A stretch of DNA of 34,269 bases from Candidatus Saccharimonadota bacterium (GCA_028289185.1 JAQGGV010000036.1:1-34269); one strand, 5' to 3'; shown: positions 10,469 to 19,409, counted from the stretch's first letter. Numbers and translations are program-made. The notes: generated from the sequence alone by a model not told the origin.

Positions 10469-11275
10469 TTACACTTCCTCCGCGAAGTTTTTAGCGTGGC
10501 GACGAAAATACAACATCGAGAACACTGCGAACACTGCGACAAATGCCACTGGAATCAAGCGCGCCCACTCAGTTCCGTAAATCGTGCCGACGGTTGCCGC
10601 CTGTGGCCAGATAAATGCCTGCCTGAGATCCTGCATGATTTGTGCTGGTGGTGTCAAAATCAAAACTTTTTGTGCGATGACCGGAATACTGTTAATCGGA
10701 TAGATGATTGGTGTACCGTAAAAGGCACCTTGCATCAGGACTTCCCAGATGTAATTAATATCCCGAAGTTTCACGAAAAGTGCGCTGAGTAAAAATGCGA
10801 CTGATAGCGAGAAGACAAACAGCTCGACCAGTAGGAGTGGAGCCCAAAGAGACCCAATCGACACTTCGACACCCGAGGCGACGGCAAATATAACGACGAC
10901 GACGAGGTTAAGCGCGAGGTTGATTAGTGCCGAGAATGAACCAGCCAGGACAATGACGTATTTTGGAAAGTTTAGTTTGCGAATCAGATCACCACGACCA
11001 ACAATCGCACCGACTCCGTTATTACTTACCTCTGTAAAGTAGTTCCATACCACGATTCCAAGTAGCAGATAGACCGGATAGTGCGGTATCCCCTTACCAA
11101 CTGGCAGGAACTTGACGAAAACAACATACAGAATCGCAAATAATGCCAGCGGTCGTAGGAGTGACCATATATAACCAAGCGCCGAGCCTTGATAGCGAAG
11201 CTTGAAATCAGTGATAACAAGTTCGCGCAGCAGGATCAACGAGTAACGATACTTTTTGAGAAACTTTTGCTTCAT
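10469..11275 (-). CDS. ABC-2 type polysaccharide exporter permease (Wzm/TagG-like)
   Basis: 'LVITDFKLRYQGSALGYIWSLLRPLALFAILYVVF' typical of Wzm/TagG. Directly upstream of the Wzt-like ATPase. Confidence 0.9.
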   Translation of the reverse strand: MKQKFLKKYRYSLILLRELVITDFKLRYQGSALGYIWSLLRPLALFAILYVVFVKFLPVGKGIPHYPVYLLLGIVVWNYFTEVSNNGVGAIVGRGDLIRKLNFPKYVIVLAGSFSALINLALNLVVVVIFAVASGVEVSIGSLWAPLLLVELFVFSLSVAFLLSALFVKLRDINYIWEVLMQGAFYGTPIIYPINSIPVIAQKVLILTPPAQIMQDLRQAFIWPQAATVGTIYGTEWARLIPVAFVAVFAVFSMLYFRRHAKNFAEEV

Positions 11276-11313
11276 TTATTGCGTTTTATTATACCGTGAT
11301 TGACCGATATAGC

Positions 11314-11862
11314 CTAGCGCTGGTAGTCGTCCGCTACTCTGACGATATCATCCTCATTCGACGGGTTGTCTCTGTCTGCGTGTTGCCATATCTCAGCAAC
11401 GACAGTATATCCATCTTCGGCTCCGACCAGTCGATGGCGTTCTCCTTTTTGAAATTGAACAACTTCACCGGGCTGGGCCGTTTGGACTGATGTTTGCTCG
11501 TCGGTTTGGCTCTTTACATATGCCCCCGTCGTCAGGAACATCCATCGCTCCGCCCGCCGATCATGATATTGCCAACTTAGCCTTTGGCGTGGCTCCACCA
11601 GTAGGACTTTGGGGCTCAATTCGGCATCCCGTATACCAAGCCTTGCTTCACTCACAGAAAGACTAGGGAAAAAGTCGGCAATAAATGTCTCGGCCTGGCT
11701 ACCATCAATGCGAAAGTACGCACCCCAAGGCTTCTGATCAGCGAGGTCAACAATCATATAGCCGGCGTCCTCGAGCTCACACCCAATAGCGGCTACAGCC
11801 GCGGGTTTGTTGTCATATACATGGTCGTTAATGGATACAAGATACTCTTTTAGTTCAGACAT
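11314..11862 (-). CDS. Stand-alone cupin related to type II phosphomannose isomerase / sugar isomerase
   Basis: 'PWGAYFRID', 'VEPRQRLSWQYHDRRAERWMFLTTGAYV', 'KGERHRLVGAEDGYTVVAEIWQ' resemble the cupin domain of type II PMI. Confidence 0.7.
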   Translation of the reverse strand: MSELKEYLVSINDHVYDNKPAAVAAIGCELEDAGYMIVDLADQKPWGAYFRIDGSQAETFIADFFPSLSVSEARLGIRDAELSPKVLLVEPRQRLSWQYHDRRAERWMFLTTGAYVKSQTDEQTSVQTAQPGEVVQFQKGERHRLVGAEDGYTVVAEIWQHADRDNPSNEDDIVRVADDYQR

Positions 11863-11918
11863 GCCACCTCCTCAATTTCCCTCATTATAACCTAAGGTCT
11901 GTTGCTATAATAAGGGGA

Positions 11919-13064
11919 GTGAATTGGAAATTTTGGAAAAAGCCAAAACAAAACCGCGAACGAATCCTGGCGCTCGACCTGCTGCGCGGAGCCTTTTTGA
12001 TTGAGATTATCTGTGCCCACATTGGTTGGCGACCGTCGCTTATCACCTTTATTAGTGGTGGCGATGGGCTGTTTGCATCCGCGGCCGAGGGCTTCTTTAC
12101 GATTTCGGGGCTGCTAGTGGGTTATTTATACGGGCCAAGGATACTAAAGGACCGCAAGAAAACGTTTCAGAAGATTTGGAAGCGAGCCTGGCTACTCTAC
12201 TGCCTAGCGACGTTTTTTACCCTGTTCTATACCGCTTGGGCGGTGTCAGAACCAAATTCGGCCGCCTATCACACTATCTATACCCGCGAGCCGTGGCGCT
12301 TCCTGGTCGACACCTTTACGCTGCGGTATGCCTTTGGCTGGGCCGAGTTCCTGAACCGCTACGCGCTGTTTATGATCGTGGCGCCGTTCGTCGTCTGGCT
12401 GGTTGCCAAGGGCCGAGCCTGGATTGTGGCGATTATCAGCCTGCTTATTTGGTTCTTCCTGCGTAACACCGATCGCTTCCTGCCCTTTTCAGCTTGGCAG
12501 CTGGTATTTATGTTTGGTATTATCCTGGGCTACTACTTGCCGAATATCGAGGAGTGGTTCCGCTCGCTGCCACAGCGGACACAGCGCAGTATCTTTGTAA
12601 GCGTCTGTGGCGTAGCTGCTGCGACCTATGTGTTCTCTATGCTATTGTTCGTTATCGCGCCGCTGGTACTACCTGCTAGCAGCCCTATCCTCGCCTTCCA
12701 TGACCAACTCGTACCGATCTTTGAAAAAAACCACCTAGCACCGGCCCGTGTGGCTGTCGGCATCGTCTGGTTCGCAGCGCTCTATATGGCGTTCCGTCGT
12801 TATGAAAAGCCCATCAGCAAATACACTCGCGGCGTACTGGAAGTCTTTGGCCGGCAGTCACTGTTTGTCTATAGCTTCCACGCCTTTATGTTGTTTATCC
12901 TCGACCTGTACTTCGTGCCACCAGCCGGCCATACCATCACCTCGAACACACTCATCACGCTGATTGTTATCATCATTATCTATAACGCCGCCTACTACCG
13001 CGGGCATGTGACCAAGATTGGCAAACGCCTACTGTCTAATCGCTCAACGACGCAGGTGCCCTAA
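11919..13064 (+). CDS. OpgC-like membrane acyltransferase (GTG start)
   Basis: 'RILALDLLRGAFLIEIICAHIG', 'AAEGFFTISGLLVGYLYGPRIL', about 10 TM segments, resembling the OpgC_C/acyltransferase family. Confidence 0.65.
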   Translation: MNWKFWKKPKQNRERILALDLLRGAFLIEIICAHIGWRPSLITFISGGDGLFASAAEGFFTISGLLVGYLYGPRILKDRKKTFQKIWKRAWLLYCLATFFTLFYTAWAVSEPNSAAYHTIYTREPWRFLVDTFTLRYAFGWAEFLNRYALFMIVAPFVVWLVAKGRAWIVAIISLLIWFFLRNTDRFLPFSAWQLVFMFGIILGYYLPNIEEWFRSLPQRTQRSIFVSVCGVAAATYVFSMLLFVIAPLVLPASSPILAFHDQLVPIFEKNHLAPARVAVGIVWFAALYMAFRRYEKPISKYTRGVLEVFGRQSLFVYSFHAFMLFILDLYFVPPAGHTITSNTLITLIVIIIIYNAAYYRGHVTKIGKRLLSNRSTTQVP

Positions 13065-13066
13065 CC

Positions 13067-14122
13067 ATGAAGTTGTTGGAATATGAAGGCAAGAAAATAC
13101 TGCAGACTAGCAACATCGCTGTGCCAAAGTCATTTGTTGCAGGTGAGTCGGCTGACTTTTTGCCGGCTGTTCTCAAATCACAAGTGCCCGTTGGCGGGCG
13201 TGGCAAGGCCGGCGGTGTGGTCATCGTAAAGGATGATGCCGAATACACGGCTGAGCGCGAAAAGATTTCGCATCTGGAAATCAAAGGTTACACGCCAAAG
13301 ACTATCTTGGCCGAGCAGCCACTGGACATTGACCGGGAGTTATATCTGTCCCTCGTCATTGATAAAGCAACGGCATCGACCGAGCTGATGGCCCACAAAC
13401 GCGGTGGTGTAGAAGTTGAAGACAACGCAGCCGAGGACTTTTTGAAACTGACACTGGAAACCGGCAGCGCCGATGCAGCCGGACAGCAACTCGCCGACTA
13501 CTACGACCTGCCGGACAAGACCTTCGCACTACAGGATCTGGTAGAAAAGTTGTATGTACTGTTCAATCAACAGGATATGACACTGCTGGAAATTAACCCC
13601 TTGGTTTTGACGAAAACAGGCGAGTTGGTTGCCGCCGACGCCAAAATCACACTCGACGACGCGGCGCAGTTTCGCCACCCCGATTGGTCATTCGAGCTTG
13701 ATCCGGTGGAGACTAACTTTGTCACACTTGATGAAACTGGCAATGTTGCCACAATTGCCAATGGTGCCGGCCTGGCCATGGCGACCGTCGATGCGGTCGC
13801 AGACAACGGTATGAAACCCGCCAACTTCCTGGATATCGGTGGTGGAGCAAACGAAGCCAGCGTACTGGCGGCATTTAAACGCATCACTGAGTACTCCCAT
13901 GTGAAAGTTATCATCATCAATATCTTTGCCGGTATCACCCGTTGCGACGAGGTAGCGCGTGCCATCATCGCAGCCCGCGCGCAGTTGGATGACCTGCCGC
14001 CACTCGCCATTCGCCTAGCCGGTACAAATTACGAGCAGGCAGCGAAATTGCTACAGCAACAAAACATTCCGATTCACGCCAACCTGGATCAAGCACTGGC
14101 GGCTGCAAAGGAACTGACATGA
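13067..14122 (+). CDS. sucC: Succinate-CoA ligase (ADP-forming) beta subunit
   Basis: N-terminal 'LLEYEGKKIL', ATP-grasp 'VGGRGKAGGV', 'NFLDIGGGANEASVLAAFKRI', 'IINIFAGITRCDEVARAI'. Confidence 0.92.
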   Translation: MKLLEYEGKKILQTSNIAVPKSFVAGESADFLPAVLKSQVPVGGRGKAGGVVIVKDDAEYTAEREKISHLEIKGYTPKTILAEQPLDIDRELYLSLVIDKATASTELMAHKRGGVEVEDNAAEDFLKLTLETGSADAAGQQLADYYDLPDKTFALQDLVEKLYVLFNQQDMTLLEINPLVLTKTGELVAADAKITLDDAAQFRHPDWSFELDPVETNFVTLDETGNVATIANGAGLAMATVDAVADNGMKPANFLDIGGGANEASVLAAFKRITEYSHVKVIIINIFAGITRCDEVARAIIAARAQLDDLPPLAIRLAGTNYEQAAKLLQQQNIPIHANLDQALAAAKELT

Positions 14123-14988
14123 ACGCGCAACTGTTAACCGGTAAAAACGTCATCGTTCAGGGAATCACTGGCAGCCACGGATCGTTCCACACTCGCGCCA
14201 TGATTGCGGCTGGTACAAATATTGTCGCAGGCACAACCCCTGGCAAAGCTGGTCAAAACGTTGATGGCATTCCGGTTTATAACTCGATTGTTGATGTCCA
14301 GAACGATATGTCGGTTGATACGAGCGTCATATTTGTACCGGCAGCATTCGCTAAATCCGCAATCCTAGAAGCAATTGACGCAAAAGTTCCGTTGATTGTC
14401 TGTATCACCGAGGGTATTCCGATACATGATATGTTGCAAATCCGACAACATTTAGAGAAGTCGAGTAGCCAGCTAATCGGGCCAAACTGTCCGGGAATTC
14501 TGATGCCCGGCATCATTAAACTCGGTATCATTCCGGCAGCCATGGGACTAGCCGGCACTGTTGGCATCGTTAGCCGTAGTGGCACCCTTACCTATGAGGC
14601 GATGGCTGGTCTGACCGAATATGGGGTCGGCCAAAAATACGTCATCGGTATCGGTGGCGACCCGATTAACGGAACGGGCTTCACCGATTGTTTGGAATTG
14701 TTCCAAAATGACCCAGACGTTGATCGTATTGTGTTGATCGGTGAAATCGGCGGCACAACTGAATACCAGGCGGCAGACTACATAGCCGAACACGTCAGCA
14801 AGCCTGTCTATGCCTATGTAACAGGTCATCACGCACCAGAGGGCGTACAGTTGGGCCACGCCGGAGCTATCTTGGGCAGCCAACAGGAATCTGCCAAAGC
14901 CAAAACGGACTACCTGCGTCGGAATGGTGCCCGTACCTCAACAAGTATCACGAGTCTGCTAACTGCCGTCACCTCTGATAAAAAGTGA
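14119..14988 (+). CDS. sucD: Succinate-CoA ligase alpha subunit
   Basis: 'VQGITGSHGSFHTRAMIAAGTNIVAGTTPGKAGQ', 'GPNCPGI', 'IGEIGGTTEYQAADYI', 'LGHAGAI' carrying the phosphorylated His. 4-nt overlap with sucC. Confidence 0.93.
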   Translation: MNAQLLTGKNVIVQGITGSHGSFHTRAMIAAGTNIVAGTTPGKAGQNVDGIPVYNSIVDVQNDMSVDTSVIFVPAAFAKSAILEAIDAKVPLIVCITEGIPIHDMLQIRQHLEKSSSQLIGPNCPGILMPGIIKLGIIPAAMGLAGTVGIVSRSGTLTYEAMAGLTEYGVGQKYVIGIGGDPINGTGFTDCLELFQNDPDVDRIVLIGEIGGTTEYQAADYIAEHVSKPVYAYVTGHHAPEGVQLGHAGAILGSQQESAKAKTDYLRRNGARTSTSITSLLTAVTSDKK

Positions 14989-15000
14989 TATACTAACGAT

Positions 15001-15945
15001 ATGACAAAATCCATCACGGTTCTGATCCCCGCTTACAACGAGGAGCCAGTGCTGCCAAAATTATACGAACGACTATCAAGCCTCGCAAATAGCGAGACCA
15101 AGTACAAATTTGAGTTCCTGTTCGTGAATGATGGCAGCAATGACGGAACACTCCCTTTGCTCAAAGAATTAGCCATAGAAGACCATCGCATCAGTTACGT
15201 GAACCTGTCGCGTAACTTCGGCAAGGAGATTGCCATGATCGCCGGTATCGATCATGTCGATAGCGACGCCATGGTTATCATCGACGCCGACTTGCAAGAT
15301 CCGCCAGAACTCATCCCGGATATGCTGAACCTGTGGGAGGATGGCTATGACGATGTCTACGCCCGTCGTACCAAACGCCTGGGTGAATCGTGGTTCAAAC
15401 GAACGACATCAGCGCTGTTTTACAAGGTATTACAGCGCTCGACGAGCATACCGATTCAGCGTGACACCGGTGACTTTCGTCTGCTCGACCGCCGTTGTAT
15501 CGATGCGCTCAAACAAATCCGCGAACGCGAACGCTACACCAAAGGTTTCTTCAGCTGGATTGGGTACAAGAAAAAGGAAATTACCTATGTTCGTGACCCT
15601 AGGGCTGCCGGTGTGACTAAATGGAACTATTTCAAACTGTTCAACCTAGCTATCGATGGTATTGTATCATTTACAACAGCACCGTTACGTATCGCATCGG
15701 TTTTTGGCATTTTGGTATCATTTGTGGCCTTCATCTACATCCTCTATTTGCTTATTCGCCCGCTATTTGGCGTTCCAACTGGCGGTGGTTACTCGTCACT
15801 ACTGGCGGTCATGCTGTTTATCGGCGGCGTACAGCTACTGTCGCTGGGTGTCATCGGTGAATATATAGGTCGAATCTTTAACGAAACCAAGCAACGCCCG
15901 CTGTACCTGGTCGAGGAATATCACAAAAATAAGGCCAAGAAATAA
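15001..15945 (+). CDS. GT2 family glycosyltransferase (DPM1/GtrB-like)
   Basis: 'ITVLIPAYNEEPVLPKLYERL', 'FLFVNDGSNDGT', 'DADLQDPPELIPDM', C-terminal TM pair. Similar to the 510-1478 protein. Confidence 0.92.
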   Translation: MTKSITVLIPAYNEEPVLPKLYERLSSLANSETKYKFEFLFVNDGSNDGTLPLLKELAIEDHRISYVNLSRNFGKEIAMIAGIDHVDSDAMVIIDADLQDPPELIPDMLNLWEDGYDDVYARRTKRLGESWFKRTTSALFYKVLQRSTSIPIQRDTGDFRLLDRRCIDALKQIRERERYTKGFFSWIGYKKKEITYVRDPRAAGVTKWNYFKLFNLAIDGIVSFTTAPLRIASVFGILVSFVAFIYILYLLIRPLFGVPTGGGYSSLLAVMLFIGGVQLLSLGVIGEYIGRIFNETKQRPLYLVEEYHKNKAKK

Positions 15946-17046
15946 ATGCTCATTGCGATTGATGCTCGCATTATTTCGACATCGACAGGCCGATACGTCG
16001 AACGACTCGTCACCTATTTGGAGCAGCTCGATTCGCCCCATGAATTTATTATCCTCGTTCTGGAAAAGGACAAGGATTACTGGAAACCAACCAGATCGAA
16101 CTTTACGGTCAAAGTTGCCGATTTCAAGCAGTATACCTTTGACGAACAAATTGCGTTTAGTCGCTTTTTGCGTCGGCTAAAGGCTGATTTGGTGCATTTT
16201 TGTATGCCACAGCAGCCCGTTGTCTATCATGGATTGTCTGTGACGACGATCCATGACCTGAACCTGCTACGAATCAAGCAAAACGACGACATGAGCAAGG
16301 CCGCACTGCGTACCAAGCAAATCATCTTTCGTAGCCTACTCCATAGTGTCATCAGCCGCAGCAACCACATCATTACCCCGTCTAAATACACCGCCGACGA
16401 CGTCATGAAGTTCCACCGTATATCAAAGGATAAGATCACGGTCACCCATGAATCGGCCGACCTGGTATCTACCAGTCCGAAACCCGTCAGTAAGTACAAG
16501 AACGTACCATTTCTGTTGATGGTTGGGCGAACCGAGGAATACAAGAACCACCGAAATGCCATTGAGGCGATGCAGGCGATGCTGTGGCGCGACCCCAAGC
16601 TTCGTATGGTTGTCGTTGGCAAACGCGATGATTCGAGTAGTGAGCTCGAGGACTGGGTACTGACAAACGGCTTTACGAATGTTGATTTCTTTGGCTTTGC
16701 CAGCGATGAACAATTGGCGTGGCTATACGAGCATTGTCGCGGTTACATCTTTGCCTCATACATGGAAGGTTTTGGGTTGCCCGGTCTGGAAGCGATGAAA
16801 CACGGCGCACCAGTTGCTAGTAGCGATCGGACGAGCCTACCTGAAGTCTATGGCAAGGCAGCAATCTACTTTAACCCCGACGATATTGCCGAAATGAGCG
16901 AAGTCATGGGTAAGCTGCTAAATGATAAAAGCCTACGACATCGGTTAATCGAAGCGGGTCATAAACGCACGGAACTATACTCTTGGCAGCGAATGGCCAA
17001 ACAAACCCTCGACATCTATAACGAAGTCCTCAAAAAGAAGAGTTAA
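15946..17046 (+). CDS. GT4-family glycosyltransferase
   Basis: 'LLMVGRTEEYKNHRNAIEAM', 'FASYMEGFGLPGLEAMKHGAPVASSDRTSLPEVYGKAAIYFNPDD'. Confidence 0.88.
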   Translation: MLIAIDARIISTSTGRYVERLVTYLEQLDSPHEFIILVLEKDKDYWKPTRSNFTVKVADFKQYTFDEQIAFSRFLRRLKADLVHFCMPQQPVVYHGLSVTTIHDLNLLRIKQNDDMSKAALRTKQIIFRSLLHSVISRSNHIITPSKYTADDVMKFHRISKDKITVTHESADLVSTSPKPVSKYKNVPFLLMVGRTEEYKNHRNAIEAMQAMLWRDPKLRMVVVGKRDDSSSELEDWVLTNGFTNVDFFGFASDEQLAWLYEHCRGYIFASYMEGFGLPGLEAMKHGAPVASSDRTSLPEVYGKAAIYFNPDDIAEMSEVMGKLLNDKSLRHRLIEAGHKRTELYSWQRMAKQTLDIYNEVLKKKS

Positions 17047-17075
17047 GCCGGAAGCAATCATGCGCAGCGTGGGCG

Positions 17076-17139
17076 TTAGGGGGTGGAGTGAATTTCCGAA
17101 TTCATTTTGGAAATGAAACGGAGGGGCAAGCCCCTCCTA
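17076..17139. repeat. REP/MITE-like intergenic palindromic repeat, copy 1
   Basis: TTAGGGGGTGGAGT...GAAACGGAGGGGC-AA-GCCCCTCCTAA. Perfect 8-bp hairpin GGAGGGGC/GCCCCTCC at 17120-17137. Shared with copy 2 at 19037-19101. Confidence 0.75.
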
Positions 17140-17140
17140 A

Positions 17141-17602
17141 CTATGACGATTGCTGGGCGATAACGATGTGTCGGTCGCGACCTTCGCCCTCGGAAAAGGT
17201 CTGAATGTTTGGATATTCACTGGCAACGTGATGAACAATCCGACGGTCAGCGGCATTGATATGGACGATTTTTGAATCGCCAGTCTTCAGGACTTCCTCG
17301 ATCCATTCTTTGGCCTGCTTGGCGATTTTTTCTTCGCGCTGTTTTTTGTAGTCAGCAACGTCGATATTTACGCGAGTCAGTTCGGCATCCTTACCACGTA
17401 GTATGGTCGATACAATGTATTGCAAGCTACGGAGTGTCTCGGCATTTTTGCCGATCAACAGGCTATTGAGTTCCGTTGATGGCACACTCAGTTCGATGAC
17501 GTCTTCTTCTAGGCTCGCCTCAATTTCGACATTGACCTCAAAAAACGTCAGTAAATCCGCAAGGTATTTCTTGGCAAATTCGAGTGATTCGTTCGCGTTC
17601 AT
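17141..17602 (-). CDS. jag: KH-R3H RNA-binding protein (Jag/KhpB), without Jag N-terminal domain
   Basis: KH motif 'LLIGKNAETLRSLQYIVSTIL', R3H-like 'INAADRRIVHHVASEYPNIQTFSEGEGRDRHIVI'. Overlaps the yidC 3' end in the canonical order. Confidence 0.9.
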   Translation of the reverse strand: MNANESLEFAKKYLADLLTFFEVNVEIEASLEEDVIELSVPSTELNSLLIGKNAETLRSLQYIVSTILRGKDAELTRVNIDVADYKKQREEKIAKQAKEWIEEVLKTGDSKIVHINAADRRIVHHVASEYPNIQTFSEGEGRDRHIVIAQQSS

Positions 17603-18573
17603 CGCTTCCCCTTCTTACTGCGCTGTTTAGGCTTTGATGGGTTCGCGCCCTTCGCCACAATTCGCGTTACGGTTGCTTCCTGTGCCACGGCTGCGCGGGC
17701 TTGCGCCTTGGCAGTTGCCTTTTTAGGAGTAGCTTTTGGATGTTCGTCAGCAATTTCCTCAAGCTCAGTTTCGTCGTCGCGCAAAATGATTGATTGCTGG
17801 ATAACAGCAACGAGGGTTGAGGTCGCATAGTAGAGCGCAATTGCGCCTGGCAGACTGAGCATGATAAAGAGCATAAACAGTGGTAGAACATAGATCATTT
17901 TGCCCATGATGGCGTTGTTAATGTCGGACTGATCGGCATCTTTGCCGTTGGCTGCGTCGCTCAGGATGTCACGGAGCCGTCGTTGGCCAGTTGCTTGTGG
18001 CAACGTCTGTTTGCTTTGGATGAATTGGCCGATAGCCGCGACCAGTGCCAGCACGACCAGGATGCCGTTGACACCTGTTGCCGAAAACGCGTGTTGCGTT
18101 AGGTCAACAACACCTAGAAACTTTTCGTTAAATGCACTTGGGTGTTCGATGATGTGCTTGATTGGTCCGATGTTCTCGATGAAATCATAAGTCCATTTTG
18201 TCAGCTGATCACGATGCAGCGTAAAGATCTGGATAACAGAGTAGAGCGAAATAAAGATTGGCAACTGAATAATAAGGATACCAATTGATCGGAATGGGCT
18301 GACGCCGTGGCGCTTGTACAGCTCCATCATTTCAACACCCTGGGCTTGGCGATTACCCTTGGTGCGCTTCTTGATTTCCTCGAGTTCTGGCTGCAAGCGA
18401 CGCATTGCTTTTGTCTGGTGCAGCTGGCGTTTTACCAGTGGATACATGGCAAGTCGCAGAATAATCGTAAAGAGTACAATACTCAAACCAAAGTCGCCAC
18501 CTGGGATAACTGCGTATAGCAGCATCAACAAGTTGAACAAAGGCTGGACAATAAGCAGTTCAAAGATGTTCAC
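17599..18573 (-). CDS. yidC: Membrane protein insertase YidC/Oxa1/Alb3
   Basis: 'DFGLSIVLFTIILRLAMYPLVKRQLHQTKAMRRLQPELEEIKKR', conserved gene order with rnpA and jag. Confidence 0.95.
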   Translation of the reverse strand: MNIFELLIVQPLFNLLMLLYAVIPGGDFGLSIVLFTIILRLAMYPLVKRQLHQTKAMRRLQPELEEIKKRTKGNRQAQGVEMMELYKRHGVSPFRSIGILIIQLPIFISLYSVIQIFTLHRDQLTKWTYDFIENIGPIKHIIEHPSAFNEKFLGVVDLTQHAFSATGVNGILVVLALVAAIGQFIQSKQTLPQATGQRRLRDILSDAANGKDADQSDINNAIMGKMIYVLPLFMLFIMLSLPGAIALYYATSTLVAVIQQSIILRDDETELEEIADEHPKATPKKATAKAQARAAVAQEATVTRIVAKGANPSKPKQRSKKGKR

Positions 18574-18636
18574 GTTTTGTTCTCACACTCCACTTCGTGG
18601 TCAAAAGTAATTTCACCCTATAGTACCACTTTTTGG

Positions 18637-18987
18637 CTATTTTTTATAGACGCCAGCAGATGCCAGAAGCTGTTTGACGCTATCTTCGAGCTCTTTTTGC
18701 GGTAGCGCAAACACCTCGGCCGAAAAGACCAGCAGGACAATATCGCTGTTTGGTTGAATCGTTGGCAGTTCCTGACGCACGATTTCATACAACCGGCGGC
18801 GAACACGATTGCGACCAACCGCAGCTTTGATTACCTTCTTGCTAATCACAACCGCGATGCGTGGTTCCTTGCGTTTGGGATGTGACGAATGTTTGAGCGT
18901 CAGCAAATGCGACCGCACAGCGTGGCCATGCGCATAGACATAGCGCAGGCTACCGTGGCCGTGAAATCGATTTTTGAACGGAATCAT
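18637..18987 (-). CDS. rnpA: Ribonuclease P protein component
   Basis: 'FHGHGSLRYVYAHG', 'RIAVVISKKVIKAAVGRNRVRRRLYEIVRQE' (RNR motif). Start set at MIPFKNRF rather than the ORF-track start at 19074. Confidence 0.93.
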   Translation of the reverse strand: MIPFKNRFHGHGSLRYVYAHGHAVRSHLLTLKHSSHPKRKEPRIAVVISKKVIKAAVGRNRVRRRLYEIVRQELPTIQPNSDIVLLVFSAEVFALPQKELEDSVKQLLASAGVYKK

Positions 18988-19036
18988 ATAACTAATAGTA
19001 TACAGGGTACGCAAGAAGCCGTGCGTAGCACGGCCT

Positions 19037-19101
19037 TTAGGGGGTGGAGTTTCTTTCGTGGATTCACTCCACAAAAGAAACGGAGGGGCGAGCCCCTCCT
19101 A
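19037..19101. repeat. REP/MITE-like intergenic palindromic repeat, copy 2
   Basis: TTAGGGGGTGGAGTTTCTTTCGTGGATTCACTCCACAAAAGAAACGGAGGGGCGAGCCCCTCCTA. Nested GTTTCTTT/AAAGAAAC plus GTGGA/TCCAC hairpin, and GGAGGGGC-GA-GCCCCTCC at 19082-19099. Confidence 0.75.
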
Positions 19102-19239
19102 CTAAATACTCATTTGAGCGCGGCCCTTAAGTCGGCGGCGCTTAAGCACGGCACGACCAGCCTTGGTCGAAATACGCGCCCTGAAACCGTGCGTACGAGC
19201 ACGATGACGAGTGTGTGGTTGGTGTGTCCTTTTTGGCAT
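19102..19239 (-). CDS. rpmH: 50S ribosomal protein L34
   Basis: Translated by eye: [45 protein letters not shown] (45 aa, below the ORF-track cutoff). Classic L34 next to rnpA. Confidence 0.95.
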   Translation of the reverse strand: MPKRTHQPHTRHRARTHGFRARISTKAGRAVLKRRRLKGRAQMSI

Positions 19240-19285
19240 AACTTTCCTACTCTACCGTATTTTGTGCCATTTTGCAAGGGGTGGA

Positions 19286-19403
19286 ACCTCGTTTAATACT
19301 TCCTAAGCCTCCGTGAAGCGACTGTAGCCCGAGAACATCCTGACCAAAACAAAGATGCTCCCGGAGCGGAAGGGAGGAGGGCGATGAAAGTATTGAACCA
19401 GGT
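19286..19403. other. Structured element with long closing stem (possible ncRNA or leader; identity unknown)
   Basis: ACCTCGTTTAATACTT (19286-19301) pairs with AAGTATTGAACCAGGT (19388-19403): 16 positions with one C-C mismatch and one G-U. Inside are CTCCC/GGGAG and CATC/GATG arms. Confidence 0.5.
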
Positions 19404-19409
19404 CCAGAG

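Noticed and set aside
19360-19385. SRP (4.5S) RNA domain IV in GGAGCGGAAGGGAGGAGGG
   Set aside because: Resembles the GGAA tetraloop consensus, but the flanking bases do not pair and the 5' GUCAGG strand is absent.
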